Assembly (NCBI GenBank): GCA_965221075.1
Contig: OZ244865.1
Location: 1,054,001-1,118,000 of the forward strand
Origin: UBA2970 sp965221075
GTDB lineage: Bacteria; Verrucomicrobiota; Verrucomicrobiia; Limisphaerales; AAA164-E04
DNA length: 64,000 nucleotides
Direction of reading: 5' to 3'
Shown: in pieces, positions 24,415 to 34,600 of the stretch
Numbering within the stretch: the first letter of the stretch is position 1
Layout of the letters: each line of letters starts with the position of its first letter
Notes under the pieces: model-generated
Told to the model about the DNA's origin: nothing
Databases searched by the model: none
What the model saw: only the letters and a program-made list of their open reading frames with translations
Position numbers and translations under genes: made by a program

Positions 24415-27400
24415 ATGAACCTGCAGAAGAGCCTGGGGGTGGGAGCCCCCCCTCCGGTCCGCCCCGACGAGGTCTCGCTGGAGTACATCAACCTCAAGCT
24501 GGCCAGCCTGGGCCATGCGCTGGTCGATCGGGACGGGACCGACCGCCTGGCCCGGGTGGCCGAGGATCTCCTGGCCCGCTTCCGGCAGGGGCAGCGCCTG
24601 CTCTCGGAGCACCTCTGCCCGGCCGACGCCCGCATCCAGGACTGGCTGGACAGCTACCTCTCCGGCACGGACGCGGGGGCGCGCCTGCCTTCGCAGACCT
24701 TCGTCCTGGACCGCCACGGCACCGCCCGGGCCCTCTCCCTGCCGCTGGACCGGGACGAGTACCACTCCCCTGTCGGCAGCTCCTACCGCATCCGCCAGGG
24801 GGTGCTGCACAACCCGGCCAAGGACCGCCGCACCACCCAGGGGGTCTTCCACATCGCCCGGGGGGGGCTGCCCGTGCCCCGGGACAAGATCGAGGTGCCC
24901 AGGGAGACCTTCGGGCGGATGCTGGCGGCGGCCCTCTCCCCGCCCGGCGACCTGCTCCGGCTGCCCTTCACCGACGGCCGGGACGATCCGGCCGAATGCT
25001 TCGTCTCCCTGCTGCTGCGCCCCCTGGTGCTGCCCGAGATTCCGGGACGCCTCCCCGGGAAGCGCACCGAGATCCGCTTCTTCGCTCCCGGCAGCCTGGT
25101 CTCCAACCTGGACTTCGTGGAGAGCATCTTCGGAAACGCCGGGGATCCCTTCCTCCCCGAGAACGACGCGGCCCTGGACCCGGAGCGCTGGACCGGCCAC
25201 ACCGGGTGCGTGATCCTGGCGCCCCACCTGGTCTCGATCACCAAGAAGGAGGCGGGCCTGCCCCACGCGTCGGAGGCCGATCCCGTGCTGCGCGAGAGCG
25301 GCTTCTGCTGGGAGGACCCCTCCGAGCCCTACAACCAGGGCCGGGCCTTCAAGCTGTGCGCCCGGGACCACCGCGGGGTGATGGTGACCCTCATCTCCGA
25401 CAACTACTTCGGCTACTGCAAGAAGGAGGTCAAGACCCAGATCAGCTTCTCGGCCAACCTCCACGGGATGGCGGAGGAGGAGCATGCCGGAGGGACCCTC
25501 GCCTTCCCCTCCTACGATCTGGGGGAGGACTTCAGCGGCCACCTCCATGTCCGCCGCACCGGCCACTCCTTCGCCGAGGTCAGGGAGAAGCACGCCCCGC
25601 TGATGCGGCTGGATCCCCGGGGCTTCGGGATCGACCGGCGGTTCCCCGACATCTACTACGTCCCCGAGGACGTGGCCTTCGACCTGAACCGCCAGCGGGT
25701 CAGCTGGAGCGGAGGCCGGCACGAGATCCCGCTGCAGCCCTCGATCACCTACATCCGCCCCTCCGGCTACAAGGTGGAGATGATCAAGCCGGGAGGCAAC
25801 CGCGCCTGGCGCCTGGTGGGAACCGTCTCGGAGGGGATCGTCTGCCACAAGCCGTGCACCGTCTCGGGAGGGGGCAAGTCGGAGATCTCCAAGCCCATCA
25901 CCGACGCCCTGATCTACGGTCCGGTCTTCGTGGCCGACATCCGCCGGGACCTCGAGAGGGTCTCCGAGCTGATCGGCCGGGACTACTCGGGGCGCTTCCG
26001 GGATCCCGGGCGCAGCGACTCCCGCCCGGTGCTCAGCTTCGACCGCTCCCTGGGCTCGGTGATCAAGCTGCTGACCCCCTCCCGGACCCTCTACACCGAC
26101 GAGTACAACCGCTGGCTGGAGTCCCTGCCCCAGTACCTCAAGGAGCTGGTCTTCGTGGTCAAGCGCTTCTACCGGAGCGAGTGGGGGGAGGACTGGCGCT
26201 CCCGCTTCAGCGTGGACATCGTCAACGGCACGCCCGGAAACGAGCTCAAGCGGGACAACGCCAGGCTGGTGACCGCCCGTCTGAGGGTGGGCTTCGACGC
26301 CGAGGGCCTGTGGCGCACCTTCGGGCTGCGCAAGGACTTCCAGCCGGCCCGCAAGTGCTCCCTGGAGGACGACATCACCGCCAGCGTGGTGGTCCCCTCC
26401 AGCTGGCTCGACCACGCGGCCCCCGGGCAGGAGGGGATCTCGGTGAAGGTGATCCAGAACTGCGAGAGCCGCTTCTTCCAGCGTCCCGACGACGCGATCC
26501 ACCGGGGCTACGACAAGCAGGCCGAGGCCGACCTGGGCTCGGAGGGAAGCTTCCTCTCCAACTTCGAGCCCCTCGGCCGGAAGGAGGCCGCCCGGCTGAT
26601 GGAGGACGCCATCGGCTTCGCCCGCTTCACCGCCCCGATGCAGGATCTGATCCGCGGCGCCGCCCGGGAGGAGAGCCCCTCCTGGTTCGTCTCCAGCGCC
26701 CATCCCCGGGTGGTCGACGGCAGGCCCTCGAAGAACCCTCGCTACCTGCAGCTGCGTCCCGACCTGAAGGACCCGCGCAGCTACCACATCGCCCGAGTGG
26801 GGCAGCGGCTGCAGCGTCGGCTCCCGCACGACGCCCCGATCCCCTCGGTGGTGGGATGCGTGGTGCCCGGCCGGCGCAACAATCCCCCCGACCGGGTCTC
26901 GGGCATCCGGCCCCTGTCGCTCTACAGCCCGATCCACTACATGGAGCTGCCGGAATACCTGATCGAGGTCATCTGCAGCATGACCGGCAAGTCCCCCTCC
27001 ACCACCGGGGCCGGCTCGGAGGGAGCCCTCACCAAGGGGCCCTTCAACGCCCTGCCTCCGGTGATCGACCTCAACACCATGGTGATCTCCTCGGTCCTGA
27101 CCCGCTCCCACGCCTTCCTGACGGCCGCCGGGGTGGTGGGCCCCAGGGCGCGGGTGGACCACGACGTGAGCCTGCTCGTCCCCGAGCTGTGGTGCCGCAT
27201 GTCGCCCCGGGAGCGCGATCCCCGGTACCTGATCGACATGGACTTCCTGGCCCCCTGCCGGGACATGGAGCACCAGGGGCGGACGCTTCCCTTCTCCCTC
27301 TTCGGCTACCGCATCACCCGCCGCTTCGCGGTGGCCTTCTGCGGCCGCGTCTTCAGCCATCCCGACGCGGTGTTCACCCCCGAGATGCTCGAGCCCGAGA

Positions 27401-27876
27401 TCCAGGACATGGACGTCTTCGCCGAGAGCATCGACAACGCGGTGGCCACCCAGCGGCGGGTGGCCGGGCTCTACTTCGAGGACGGGAGCGTGGAGCTTGC
27501 CTGCCCCCCCCTGCGGGCGATCCTCCACATCATGAAGGAGGGGAGCTACCAGGGGAAGGGCATCGGGGATCCGGAGGTCCGCTCGCTCTTCTCCCCCGAG
27601 GAGGTCCTCCGCAGCTCCTGGTACCATCGCCGCCTGGAGTCGCAGCAGCGGCACGACGTCGCGCTGTGGAAGGACCGCATCGCCTACCTTGAGAAGTTCC
27701 TCGGCGACCGCAGCCAGGCCGACGAGGCCCGGCGGCTGGACATTTCCGGGCGGCTGGAGCGGGCCCGGAGCAGGCTCGACCAGGTCTCCGGCCCCGATCA
27801 CCTCAAGTGGCTGGAGGGCACCCTGGGCCGCGAGGAGATCGACCGCTGGGCCTCGTTCCGGAACGCCCGGAGCTAG
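24415..27876 (+). CDS. Probable PPi-dependent phosphoenolpyruvate carboxykinase
   Basis: This 1153-residue protein has the length of the pyrophosphate-type PEP carboxykinases known from Propionibacterium and Entamoeba (about 1100-1200 residues), enzymes that interconvert oxaloacetate plus PPi with PEP plus Pi. A glycine-rich phosphate-binding motif GGGKSE lies at residues 485-490 within CTVSGGGKSEISKP. A second conserved-looking stretch is CSMTGKSPSTTGAGSEG, near residue 860. There is no signal peptide or membrane segment. The assignment rests on my recollection of the family pattern and length, not on a search. If correct, it links to the TCA-cycle genes at 54405-57698. The ATG follows a short leader without a strong ribosome-binding site. 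Confidence 0.62.
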   Translation: MNLQKSLGVGAPPPVRPDEVSLEYINLKLASLGHALVDRDGTDRLARVAEDLLARFRQGQRLLSEHLCPADARIQDWLDSYLSGTDAGARLPSQTFVLDRHGTARALSLPLDRDEYHSPVGSSYRIRQGVLHNPAKDRRTTQGVFHIARGGLPVPRDKIEVPRETFGRMLAAALSPPGDLLRLPFTDGRDDPAECFVSLLLRPLVLPEIPGRLPGKRTEIRFFAPGSLVSNLDFVESIFGNAGDPFLPENDAALDPERWTGHTGCVILAPHLVSITKKEAGLPHASEADPVLRESGFCWEDPSEPYNQGRAFKLCARDHRGVMVTLISDNYFGYCKKEVKTQISFSANLHGMAEEEHAGGTLAFPSYDLGEDFSGHLHVRRTGHSFAEVREKHAPLMRLDPRGFGIDRRFPDIYYVPEDVAFDLNRQRVSWSGGRHEIPLQPSITYIRPSGYKVEMIKPGGNRAWRLVGTVSEGIVCHKPCTVSGGGKSEISKPITDALIYGPVFVADIRRDLERVSELIGRDYSGRFRDPGRSDSRPVLSFDRSLGSVIKLLTPSRTLYTDEYNRWLESLPQYLKELVFVVKRFYRSEWGEDWRSRFSVDIVNGTPGNELKRDNARLVTARLRVGFDAEGLWRTFGLRKDFQPARKCSLEDDITASVVVPSSWLDHAAPGQEGISVKVIQNCESRFFQRPDDAIHRGYDKQAEADLGSEGSFLSNFEPLGRKEAARLMEDAIGFARFTAPMQDLIRGAAREESPSWFVSSAHPRVVDGRPSKNPRYLQLRPDLKDPRSYHIARVGQRLQRRLPHDAPIPSVVGCVVPGRRNNPPDRVSGIRPLSLYSPIHYMELPEYLIEVICSMTGKSPSTTGAGSEGALTKGPFNALPPVIDLNTMVISSVLTRSHAFLTAAGVVGPRARVDHDVSLLVPELWCRMSPRERDPRYLIDMDFLAPCRDMEHQGRTLPFSLFGYRITRRFAVAFCGRVFSHPDAVFTPEMLEPEIQDMDVFAESIDNAVATQRRVAGLYFEDGSVELACPPLRAILHIMKEGSYQGKGIGDPEVRSLFSPEEVLRSSWYHRRLESQQRHDVALWKDRIAYLEKFLGDRSQADEARRLDISGRLERARSRLDQVSGPDHLKWLEGTLGREEIDRWASFRNARS

Positions 27877-29539
27877 CGTTCCGAGGGCATGCGGGGCCCG
27901 GAACCGGGGATCCCGCCTGCGCCTGCCCCTGCCAGGGCGAAGGACCCCTTCGGGCCTCCCCTCCGATCCGGTCTGCGGGCCGGCCGGAAGATCCGGACCT
28001 TCCTGGCTGGCGCAGGAAGTCGGAGCACGGAACCGGACCGGCGCACCCGGATTCCGGAGGACAGCCAGGGAGCGATGCGCATTCCCGGTTCGCGGCACAG
28101 GCCATGATTGCCCGCATGCCGTCTTCGGCCTGATCGGGATTCCGTAGGCGATCCCCGCCGTCGCGTCACCATCCTTCCGGGCATGCCGCGGCATGCTCCG
28201 ATCGGGTCCGGATCCGCTGCCAGGAGCGAAGCGTCCGCCAGCAGCGAACGGCAGGCGCGGCCTGGGACATTTGTGCTGTCGAACGCATGGCGGCCTGCCG
28301 CCTTCGGGACTGTCCGTCAGGAGCAGCCCGACATGGACCCGGCCATTCGGTGATTGGGGGCGGTTCCGAGGTCTGGCATGATTGCCTCTTCGGCAAGCGC
28401 ATGGAAATGGAGGCCAGCGGCTTTCAGAGCCCGGAGAGCTCCGGCAGGGGGCGAACCATATGAAGGCGTCGGAAGACGGAACCCCAAGGCGACCGGAAGG
28501 CGGCAGTGGAGCCGGCCGAGTTCTGTCCGGAATTTGATCCTGGAAGGCCAGTTTATGGAAAACGCCTGCCGCATGATCGAGTTACATGGCATGGCTGCGC
28601 CTGGATGATCGAGGAGCCGGCAGCCCGGCATCGGGAACGTTTTCCTGGAGGCGTCGCAAGGTGCTCGATCCAGGCATCGCAGGCGGAGCAGCCTTCGAGG
28701 AGGATCGCCGCTTCGGCTCGCCAGGCATGGAGGTTCGTTCCCGTCTCCGGATCCAGCAGCCTGGAAGGTTCAGGCTGCCCGTCGATTCCGGGAGCAGCCG
28801 GCCGCTTCGAAGCGCCGCTTCCTGAAGCATCGATCGCTCCTTCGGGCCGAAGAGTCCCCGGGGACCCATCGCCGCATTGCTTGCAGAAGGGCTTTTCGCT
28901 CCATGGCCGCTGGAGCGCGTGCGTTCTCCTGGGGCGGGCTGGAGGCAAAGGAACCCCGGCGAATTCCCCGGTGGCGCAGGATCCGTTCCGCTCCCCCCGT
29001 CGCGCTACGGGAACGTCCCCCTGCAACAGGCTGCGGAAGCGGATCCGGCCGTTCTTTCCGGACTGCACCGGCAGCCGCGTCCCCGGCCCCGATCCTGCGG
29101 ATCCGTTCCAATCTCCGCCGCACTGCGCGCCCGGCTGGTCCGATGGCATGGCGCCCGGCTGCTTGCGGCATACGGGATCGGGCAGAGGCGCTTCCAGGCT
29201 GAAGCGACGGGCGAAGGCAGCGGCCGGGAAGCCGCGATCGGCCTCGTGAGCCCGATGCAGCCGGCGATGCCACCGATCGCATTCCGCATAGCGCCTGGCC
29301 GATGGGACGCAGCCATGGCCTGGCATCCTGTCCATCCTCCAGCGGGATCCCTGGCAGCTCAGCCGGGAGCGGTCCATTCCGAGCGGCCCGATCGAAGAGC
29401 AGTCTCGGTGTTGCAACCGGATCGGCGCCTTTCGGTTCATGCCGGAGGGCAGGAGGCCGGTCCATCGGGCCTGCATCGTCGAAGCGCCGATCCGGCGGAT
29501 CCGTCCAGGAGCTAGGGGAGGGGAGGGCGGGGCCAGGCG
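27877..29539. other. Long gene-free spacer
   Basis: This 1.66-kb stretch has no gene I can support. Open frames exist on both strands (for example 28506-29249 plus and 28770-29465 minus) but translate to arginine/proline/serine-rich sequence with weak third-position bias. A minus-strand segment near 28600-28800 has a faintly protein-like frame with paired cysteines and could be a decayed gene. Structures present are a small hairpin at 27938-27952 (CGAAGG/CCTTCG) after the PEPCK-like gene and a perfect palindrome at 28181-28196. No tRNA T-loop motif was seen. Confidence 0.55.
28181..28196. repeat. Perfect 16-base palindrome
   Basis: GCATGCCGCGGCATGC is identical to its own reverse complement. 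It lies alone in a non-coding spacer, about 300 bases after the PEPCK-like gene. It could be a dimeric regulator site, or chance in GC-rich DNA. Confidence 0.5.
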
Positions 29540-31321
29540 ATGGAGCGGAATTCCCAGCAGCCTCCGCAGGGAAGGATGGAGAAGCGCCTCACCCGGTTCC
29601 GGCGCTGGATGCTGGGGTACCGGGAGCGCATCCGCTTCAGCCAGGAGGCCCTGCACCTGGGCCTGGCCGGGTGCGTGGGCATGATCGGAGCCGGGATCAA
29701 TGTGGGGATGATCGCCCTGATCGGCTGGCTGGAAAGCCGGTCGTACGCATTCGGCGCCGAGGGATCGGAGGCCAGGATCCTGGTTCCGATCACCATCGGG
29801 GGCGTTCTGGCGGGCCTGATCCTCTGGTGCGGGCGGCGGTACCTGGGCCGGGGAAGCCCCAGCTTCCTGGAGGCGGTAGCCCTGGGAGACGGCCGTCTGC
29901 CCTTCCGGGCGGCCCTGATCCAGGGGGCTTCCTCGATCTGCAGCATCGGCACCGGCGCCCCGGTGGGGCGCGAGGGGACCATCACCCAGCTGTCGGCCAC
30001 CTTCGCCTCCAAGTGGGGAGCGGTCCTCTCCTGGCCGCCCTACCGCATGCGGCTGCTGGTGGCCTGCGGGGCCGCTTCGGGGATGGCCGCGGCCTACAAC
30101 GCCCCCATCGCCGGAGCGGTGTTCGCCGCCCAGATCGTGCTCGGCAACTTCGCCATGAACCTGTTCGCCCCCCTGGTCTTCGCCTCGGTGATCGCCGCCC
30201 TGTTCTCCCGCAGCATCGCCGGCAACGATCCGCTCTACGACATGCCCGATCTGGAGTTCGCGGTGGACACCTTCCCCTACTTCCTCCTGCCGGGAGTGCT
30301 GTGCGGGATCCTGGCCGCCTTGTTCCAGAAGAGCCTTCGGAGCAGCGAGCGGCTCTTCGCCCGGACCGGCCTGCCCCTGCCGCTGCGCCTGGCCCTGGGG
30401 GGACTCCTCGTCGGCTGTCTGGCCGCATGGCAGCCGGGGGTGTTCGGCAACGGATTCCAGGAGGCCAACGACGCCCTGCAGGGCGACACGGAGATGGGGC
30501 AGCTGCTGGAGCTGACCCTGGCCCGCTTCCTGGCCACCGCATGCATCGTGGGGGCGGGAGCCCTGGGGGGGCTCTTCACGCCCACCCTCTTCCTGGGAGC
30601 CGGAGTGGGGGGGCTCTACTACTACGCCATGGACTGGATGCTGGGAGAGCCGTCCGTGCCCATGGGAGCCTTCGTGATGGTGGGCATGGGGGCGCTGCTG
30701 GCCGGCACCACCCACGCCCCGCTGCTGGCGATGATCATGATCCTGGAGCTGACCCTCAACTACAGCCTGGTGCCTCCGCTGATGGTCGCCTGCGTCATCT
30801 CCACCCTGGTGGCCAGGGCCTTCCACCGCCACAACATCTATTCCGAGGGGCTGGAGCTGAAGGGGCTGGACTCGGGCTGGGAGACCGAAAGGGTGGGAGT
30901 CGCCTCCCGCCGCCGCATCGGAGATCTGATGCTTGCTCCGGTGCCCCCCCTTCACGAGTCCGACTCCTTCGAGCACATAGCCGACCGCTTCCTTCGCAGC
31001 ACCCACCACTTCCTGCCGGTGGTGGACGCCGCCGGCCGCCTGGTCGGGGCGGTGGCTCTCCAGGATCTGAAGGCCTACCTCACCATGCGGGACCACCTGA
31101 CCAGCGTGATTGCCATGGATGTGATGCGTCCTCCGCCCCGGACCCTGACTCCCAGCCAGCGCCTGGAGGAAGCCATTTCCCTCCTGCTCTCCAGCGAGGA
31201 GAGGAACATCCATGTGGTCAACAACCGCAGCGAGAGGCGGCTGATCGGCACGGTGGTGCGCAGCGAAGTGCTGGGAATCCTCGCCGAAGCCATAGCCTCG
31301 CGCCGGGACTCCCCCCGGTAG
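29540..31321 (+). CDS. ClC chloride channel/antiporter with CBS domains
   Basis: This 593-residue protein has a ClC transport core of about 450 residues followed by a pair of CBS domains (about 470-590: MLAPVPPLHESDSFEHIADR; VMRPPPRTLTPSQRL). The ion-path motifs are GTGAPVGREG with the gating glutamate E145, and GGLFTPTLFLGAGVGGL. The first motif departs from the usual GSGGSVGREGP, with Thr after the glutamate-glycine pair. It moves chloride, perhaps in exchange for protons, across the inner membrane; the CBS pair may sense adenosine nucleotides. The ATG at 29540 follows a GGGGAGGGGAGGG run; an ATG at 29576 is an alternative. It stands alone between two spacers. Confidence 0.93.
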   Translation: MERNSQQPPQGRMEKRLTRFRRWMLGYRERIRFSQEALHLGLAGCVGMIGAGINVGMIALIGWLESRSYAFGAEGSEARILVPITIGGVLAGLILWCGRRYLGRGSPSFLEAVALGDGRLPFRAALIQGASSICSIGTGAPVGREGTITQLSATFASKWGAVLSWPPYRMRLLVACGAASGMAAAYNAPIAGAVFAAQIVLGNFAMNLFAPLVFASVIAALFSRSIAGNDPLYDMPDLEFAVDTFPYFLLPGVLCGILAALFQKSLRSSERLFARTGLPLPLRLALGGLLVGCLAAWQPGVFGNGFQEANDALQGDTEMGQLLELTLARFLATACIVGAGALGGLFTPTLFLGAGVGGLYYYAMDWMLGEPSVPMGAFVMVGMGALLAGTTHAPLLAMIMILELTLNYSLVPPLMVACVISTLVARAFHRHNIYSEGLELKGLDSGWETERVGVASRRRIGDLMLAPVPPLHESDSFEHIADRFLRSTHHFLPVVDAAGRLVGAVALQDLKAYLTMRDHLTSVIAMDVMRPPPRTLTPSQRLEEAISLLLSSEERNIHVVNNRSERRLIGTVVRSEVLGILAEAIASRRDSPR

Positions 31322-31688
31322 GATCCGGCCCGCCTGCGCCGAATCCGGCTGAACCGAGCGTTCCGGGATCGTGCCGAGCCGATCCCGGCCTCGAACAGGG
31401 AGTCCGTCCATCGGGGCAGGCCGGTTGGCGACGCCCTGCGCGGCATATTCCTGACAGCTCGGCGTGGATGCGGGGCCCGGGGCATCCTCCTGCGGACCTT
31501 CCGGGGCGGAGGCTTGCGCTTGCGGCTGGAGAACCGGCCGCCTGGAACGGGGGAGAGCCGGCATGGCCTGCCGACGCTTCTCACGAGGGCCTTCTCTCCG
31601 CCGCCCTGGCCGGGTGGCGGACACGGAGGCGAAGGTCCGTTTCCCGCTTGCGGGATCCGCCGGGCTGCAGGCGTCCGGATCCCGGGGG
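31322..31688. other. Spacer between convergent clcA-like and dnaE genes
   Basis: This stretch of 367 bases lies between two convergent genes. It holds the hairpin at 31363-31388. A short motif at 31561-31582 is related, at 18 of 22 positions, to one at 51955-51976 in another spacer. No coding sequence is visible. Confidence 0.55.
31363..31388. terminator. Strong GC hairpin after ClC gene
   Basis: CCGGGATCG and CGATCCCGG form a perfect nine-pair stem around an eight-base loop, 41 bases after the ClC stop. There is no U-tract, but being symmetrical it could act on transcripts from either side. Confidence 0.45.
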
Positions 31689-34600
31689 CTAGTTGCGGCT
31701 CAGGGAGGCGTTGCCCGCAGGGTCGGAGGGCTGGACATGGTAGCCGTTGCTGCCCAGCAACTCCTGGATCTCCTTCTCCAGGCTCCGGGAGGGCTTGACC
31801 GAGTACTTCCTGTGGGCCTCGAGGAGCACCAGGTTCCCCAGCCAAAGGGAGAGGGGGCACTCCCCCTTGTGGCGCTTGGCCACCTCCAGCAGCCGCCGGG
31901 CCGCCGGCAGGTCCATGCCGCGCGGCTGGAGGCAGAAGAAGACCCTCTCGGTGAGCTGCTCGGGAACCTTCTCCAGGGGAAGGATCCGGTTGGGGAACAG
32001 CTTGGGCGTCTCTTCCTCGTTGTTGACCTCGCCCTCGATCATCAGCATCCGGTCGACCTCGAAGAAGCTGGTGTTCCGCTCGTAGTTCTCGTTGATGCAC
32101 AGCACCTGGAAGGCGCCCTCGTCGCGATCCTCGACGGTGAGGATGGCGTAGGGGCTGTTGCGCTTGCGGGAGATGCCCTTCCTGACCGCGGTGACGATCC
32201 CCCCCACCCGGGCCGGAGTGCGGTTGTCCAGGGCGCACAGGCCCCGGGCCCCGTTCTTCAGCCCGTAGAGGCTCAGGGTGGAGCTGTAGGGATCCAGGGG
32301 ATGGCCGCTGCGGTAGAATCCCAGGGCCTCCTTCTCTTCGCGCAGCCGGTCCATCAGGGGCCATTCCTCGGACTCCTCGGCGACCCCCCGGGCCGGGCCG
32401 GCGGGCGTCTCGATGTCCAGGTCGAATAGGGCGGGTCCCGAGCCGCGCACCCTGGCCACGCTGCTGGCCCAGTCCTGGGCCTCCTCGATCTGGCCGCACT
32501 GGGTGGCGCGGTTGCCGGGAAGTCCGTCGCAGGTTCCCGACTTGACCAGCCACTCGATCATCTTCCGGGAGAGGGCCCCCGGCTCCACCCGGGCGCACAG
32601 GTCGTGGATCGAGGCGAAGGGCCCCCCTTCCTCCCGGGCCGCCAGGATCGACTCCACCGCCATCTCGCTCACGTTGCGGATGGCCGCCAGCCCGTAGCGG
32701 ATGACCTTGCCCTGGGGAGCGGGGGCGAAGTGGATCCTGCTCTCGTTGATGTCGGGGGGGAGCACCTCCACCCCCATGGCCCTGGCCTCCCGGATCAGCT
32801 GGGCCAGCTTGGCCTTGTCGCCCATGTCGTTGGTCAGGAGGGCGCTGATGAATTCGGCGGGGTAGCGGGCCTTCAGCCAGGCGGTCTGGTAGGCCACGAT
32901 GGCGTAGGCGGCGGCGTGGGACTTGTTGAAGCCGTATCCGGCGAACTTCTCCAGCAGATCGAAAATGCGCTCGGCCTGCCTGGCCCCGATCCCGTTGGCC
33001 CGCTTGCATCCTTCGACGAAGACCTTCCTCTGCTCGCGCATCTCGGACTTCTTCTTCTTGCCCATGGCCCGGCGCAGCAGGTCGGCGGCGCCCAGGGTGT
33101 ATCCGGCCAGGATCTGGGCCGCCTGCATCACCTGCTCCTGGTATATGAGGATGCCGTAGGTCTCCCGGGCGATGGGCTCGAGCAGCTCGTGCTCGTAGGT
33201 GATCTCCACTTCCCCGTTGCGGCGCTGGATGTAGTCGGGGATCAGCTCCATGGGGCCGGGCCGGTAGAGGGATATCAGCGCGGTGATGTGCTCGATCGAT
33301 CCGATTCGGAAGCGCCGGCACAGATCCCGCATGCCGCCGCTCTCCAGCTGGAACACCCCCACGGTGCGTCCCTGGTTGAGCAGCTCGTAGGCGGCCTTGT
33401 CGTCCAGGGGGATGCTCTCGATATCGATCTCCTCGCCCCGGGTCTTGCGGATCAGGTCGCAGGCGTTGCGGATCACGGTGAGGGTCTTCAGTCCCAGGAA
33501 GTCCATCTTCAGCAGTCCCAGCTCGCCCACCGGATCCATGGAGTACTGGGTGACCAGTCCCTGCTCGTCGTCGAGCTTCAGGGGCAGGACCTGGTCTAGG
33601 GGCTGGCTGCCGATCACGATCCCGGCGGCATGCACCGAGGGGTTGCGGGTCAGGTCCTCGAGGACCCGGGCGGTGTCGATCAGGCGCCGGGTCTCGGGCT
33701 CGTTCTGGTAGCTTGCCTTGAGCTCTGGGGAGTCCCTGAGCGCGCGCTCCAGGGTCACCTTCAGTTCGTCGGGCACCATCTTGGCCAGGCGATCGCAGCT
33801 CCCGTAGTCCATTCCCATCACCCGGCCCACGTCGCGGATCACCGACTTGGCTCCCATGGTGCCGAAGGTTATGATCTGCGCTACGCAGTCCCGTCCGTAC
33901 TTCTCCCGCACGTACTCGATCACCTCCGATCTCCGGTCGTCGGCGAAATCGATGTCGATGTCGGGGGGATTGACCCGCTCGGGGTTGAGGAAGCGCTCGA
34001 AGAGCAGCCCGTAGCGGAGGGGATCGACGTTGGAGATCTCCAGCAGCCAGGTCACGATGGAGCCGGCCGCGCTGCCTCGCGCCAGGCAGGAGATCCCCTG
34101 CTTGCGCCCGTGCTGCACGAAGTCGCCCACGATCAGGAAGTAGCTGACGAAACCGGTCTTCTCGATCACCTCCATCTCCTGGCCGATCCTTTCCACGATC
34201 CGGGCCGCGGCCGCTGCGGAGGCCCCGTCCTCGATCTTCCTCACCGATCTGTCCCCCGGATGCTCCTTGACCGAAGGATCGTAGGTGGGGAGCGTCTCGG
34301 GGCGGGGCACCTCCTCGATGGTGATCGACCTGTTCCGGCTGCTGGCCTTCATCCCGTAGCGCCGTTCCAGCCCCTGGGCCAGCAGCCGGGTCATGTAGGC
34401 CTCCCGGGACGTCTTCCCCGGCGGGTCGAACACCGGGTAGTGGAGCTTTCCGAAGCCGATCTCCAGATCGCACATCTCGGCCACCTCCAGGGTGTTGCGC
34501 ACCGCCTGGGGAACCTCGGAGAAGCGCCTGGCCATCTCCTCGGCCGGCCGCAGGTAGAACTGCTCGGGCTGGTACTTCATGCGCCCCCGATCCCCGATCT

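Noticed and set aside
28506..29249. A 247-codon plus-strand frame in the long spacer
   Set aside because: Ser/Pro/Arg-rich translation, weak third-position bias and no motif or ribosome-binding site.
28553..31624. A 1023-codon minus-strand frame across the spacer and ClC gene
   Set aside because: Most of it is antisense to the ClC gene; only a short part near 28600-28800 looks remotely protein-like, too little to call.
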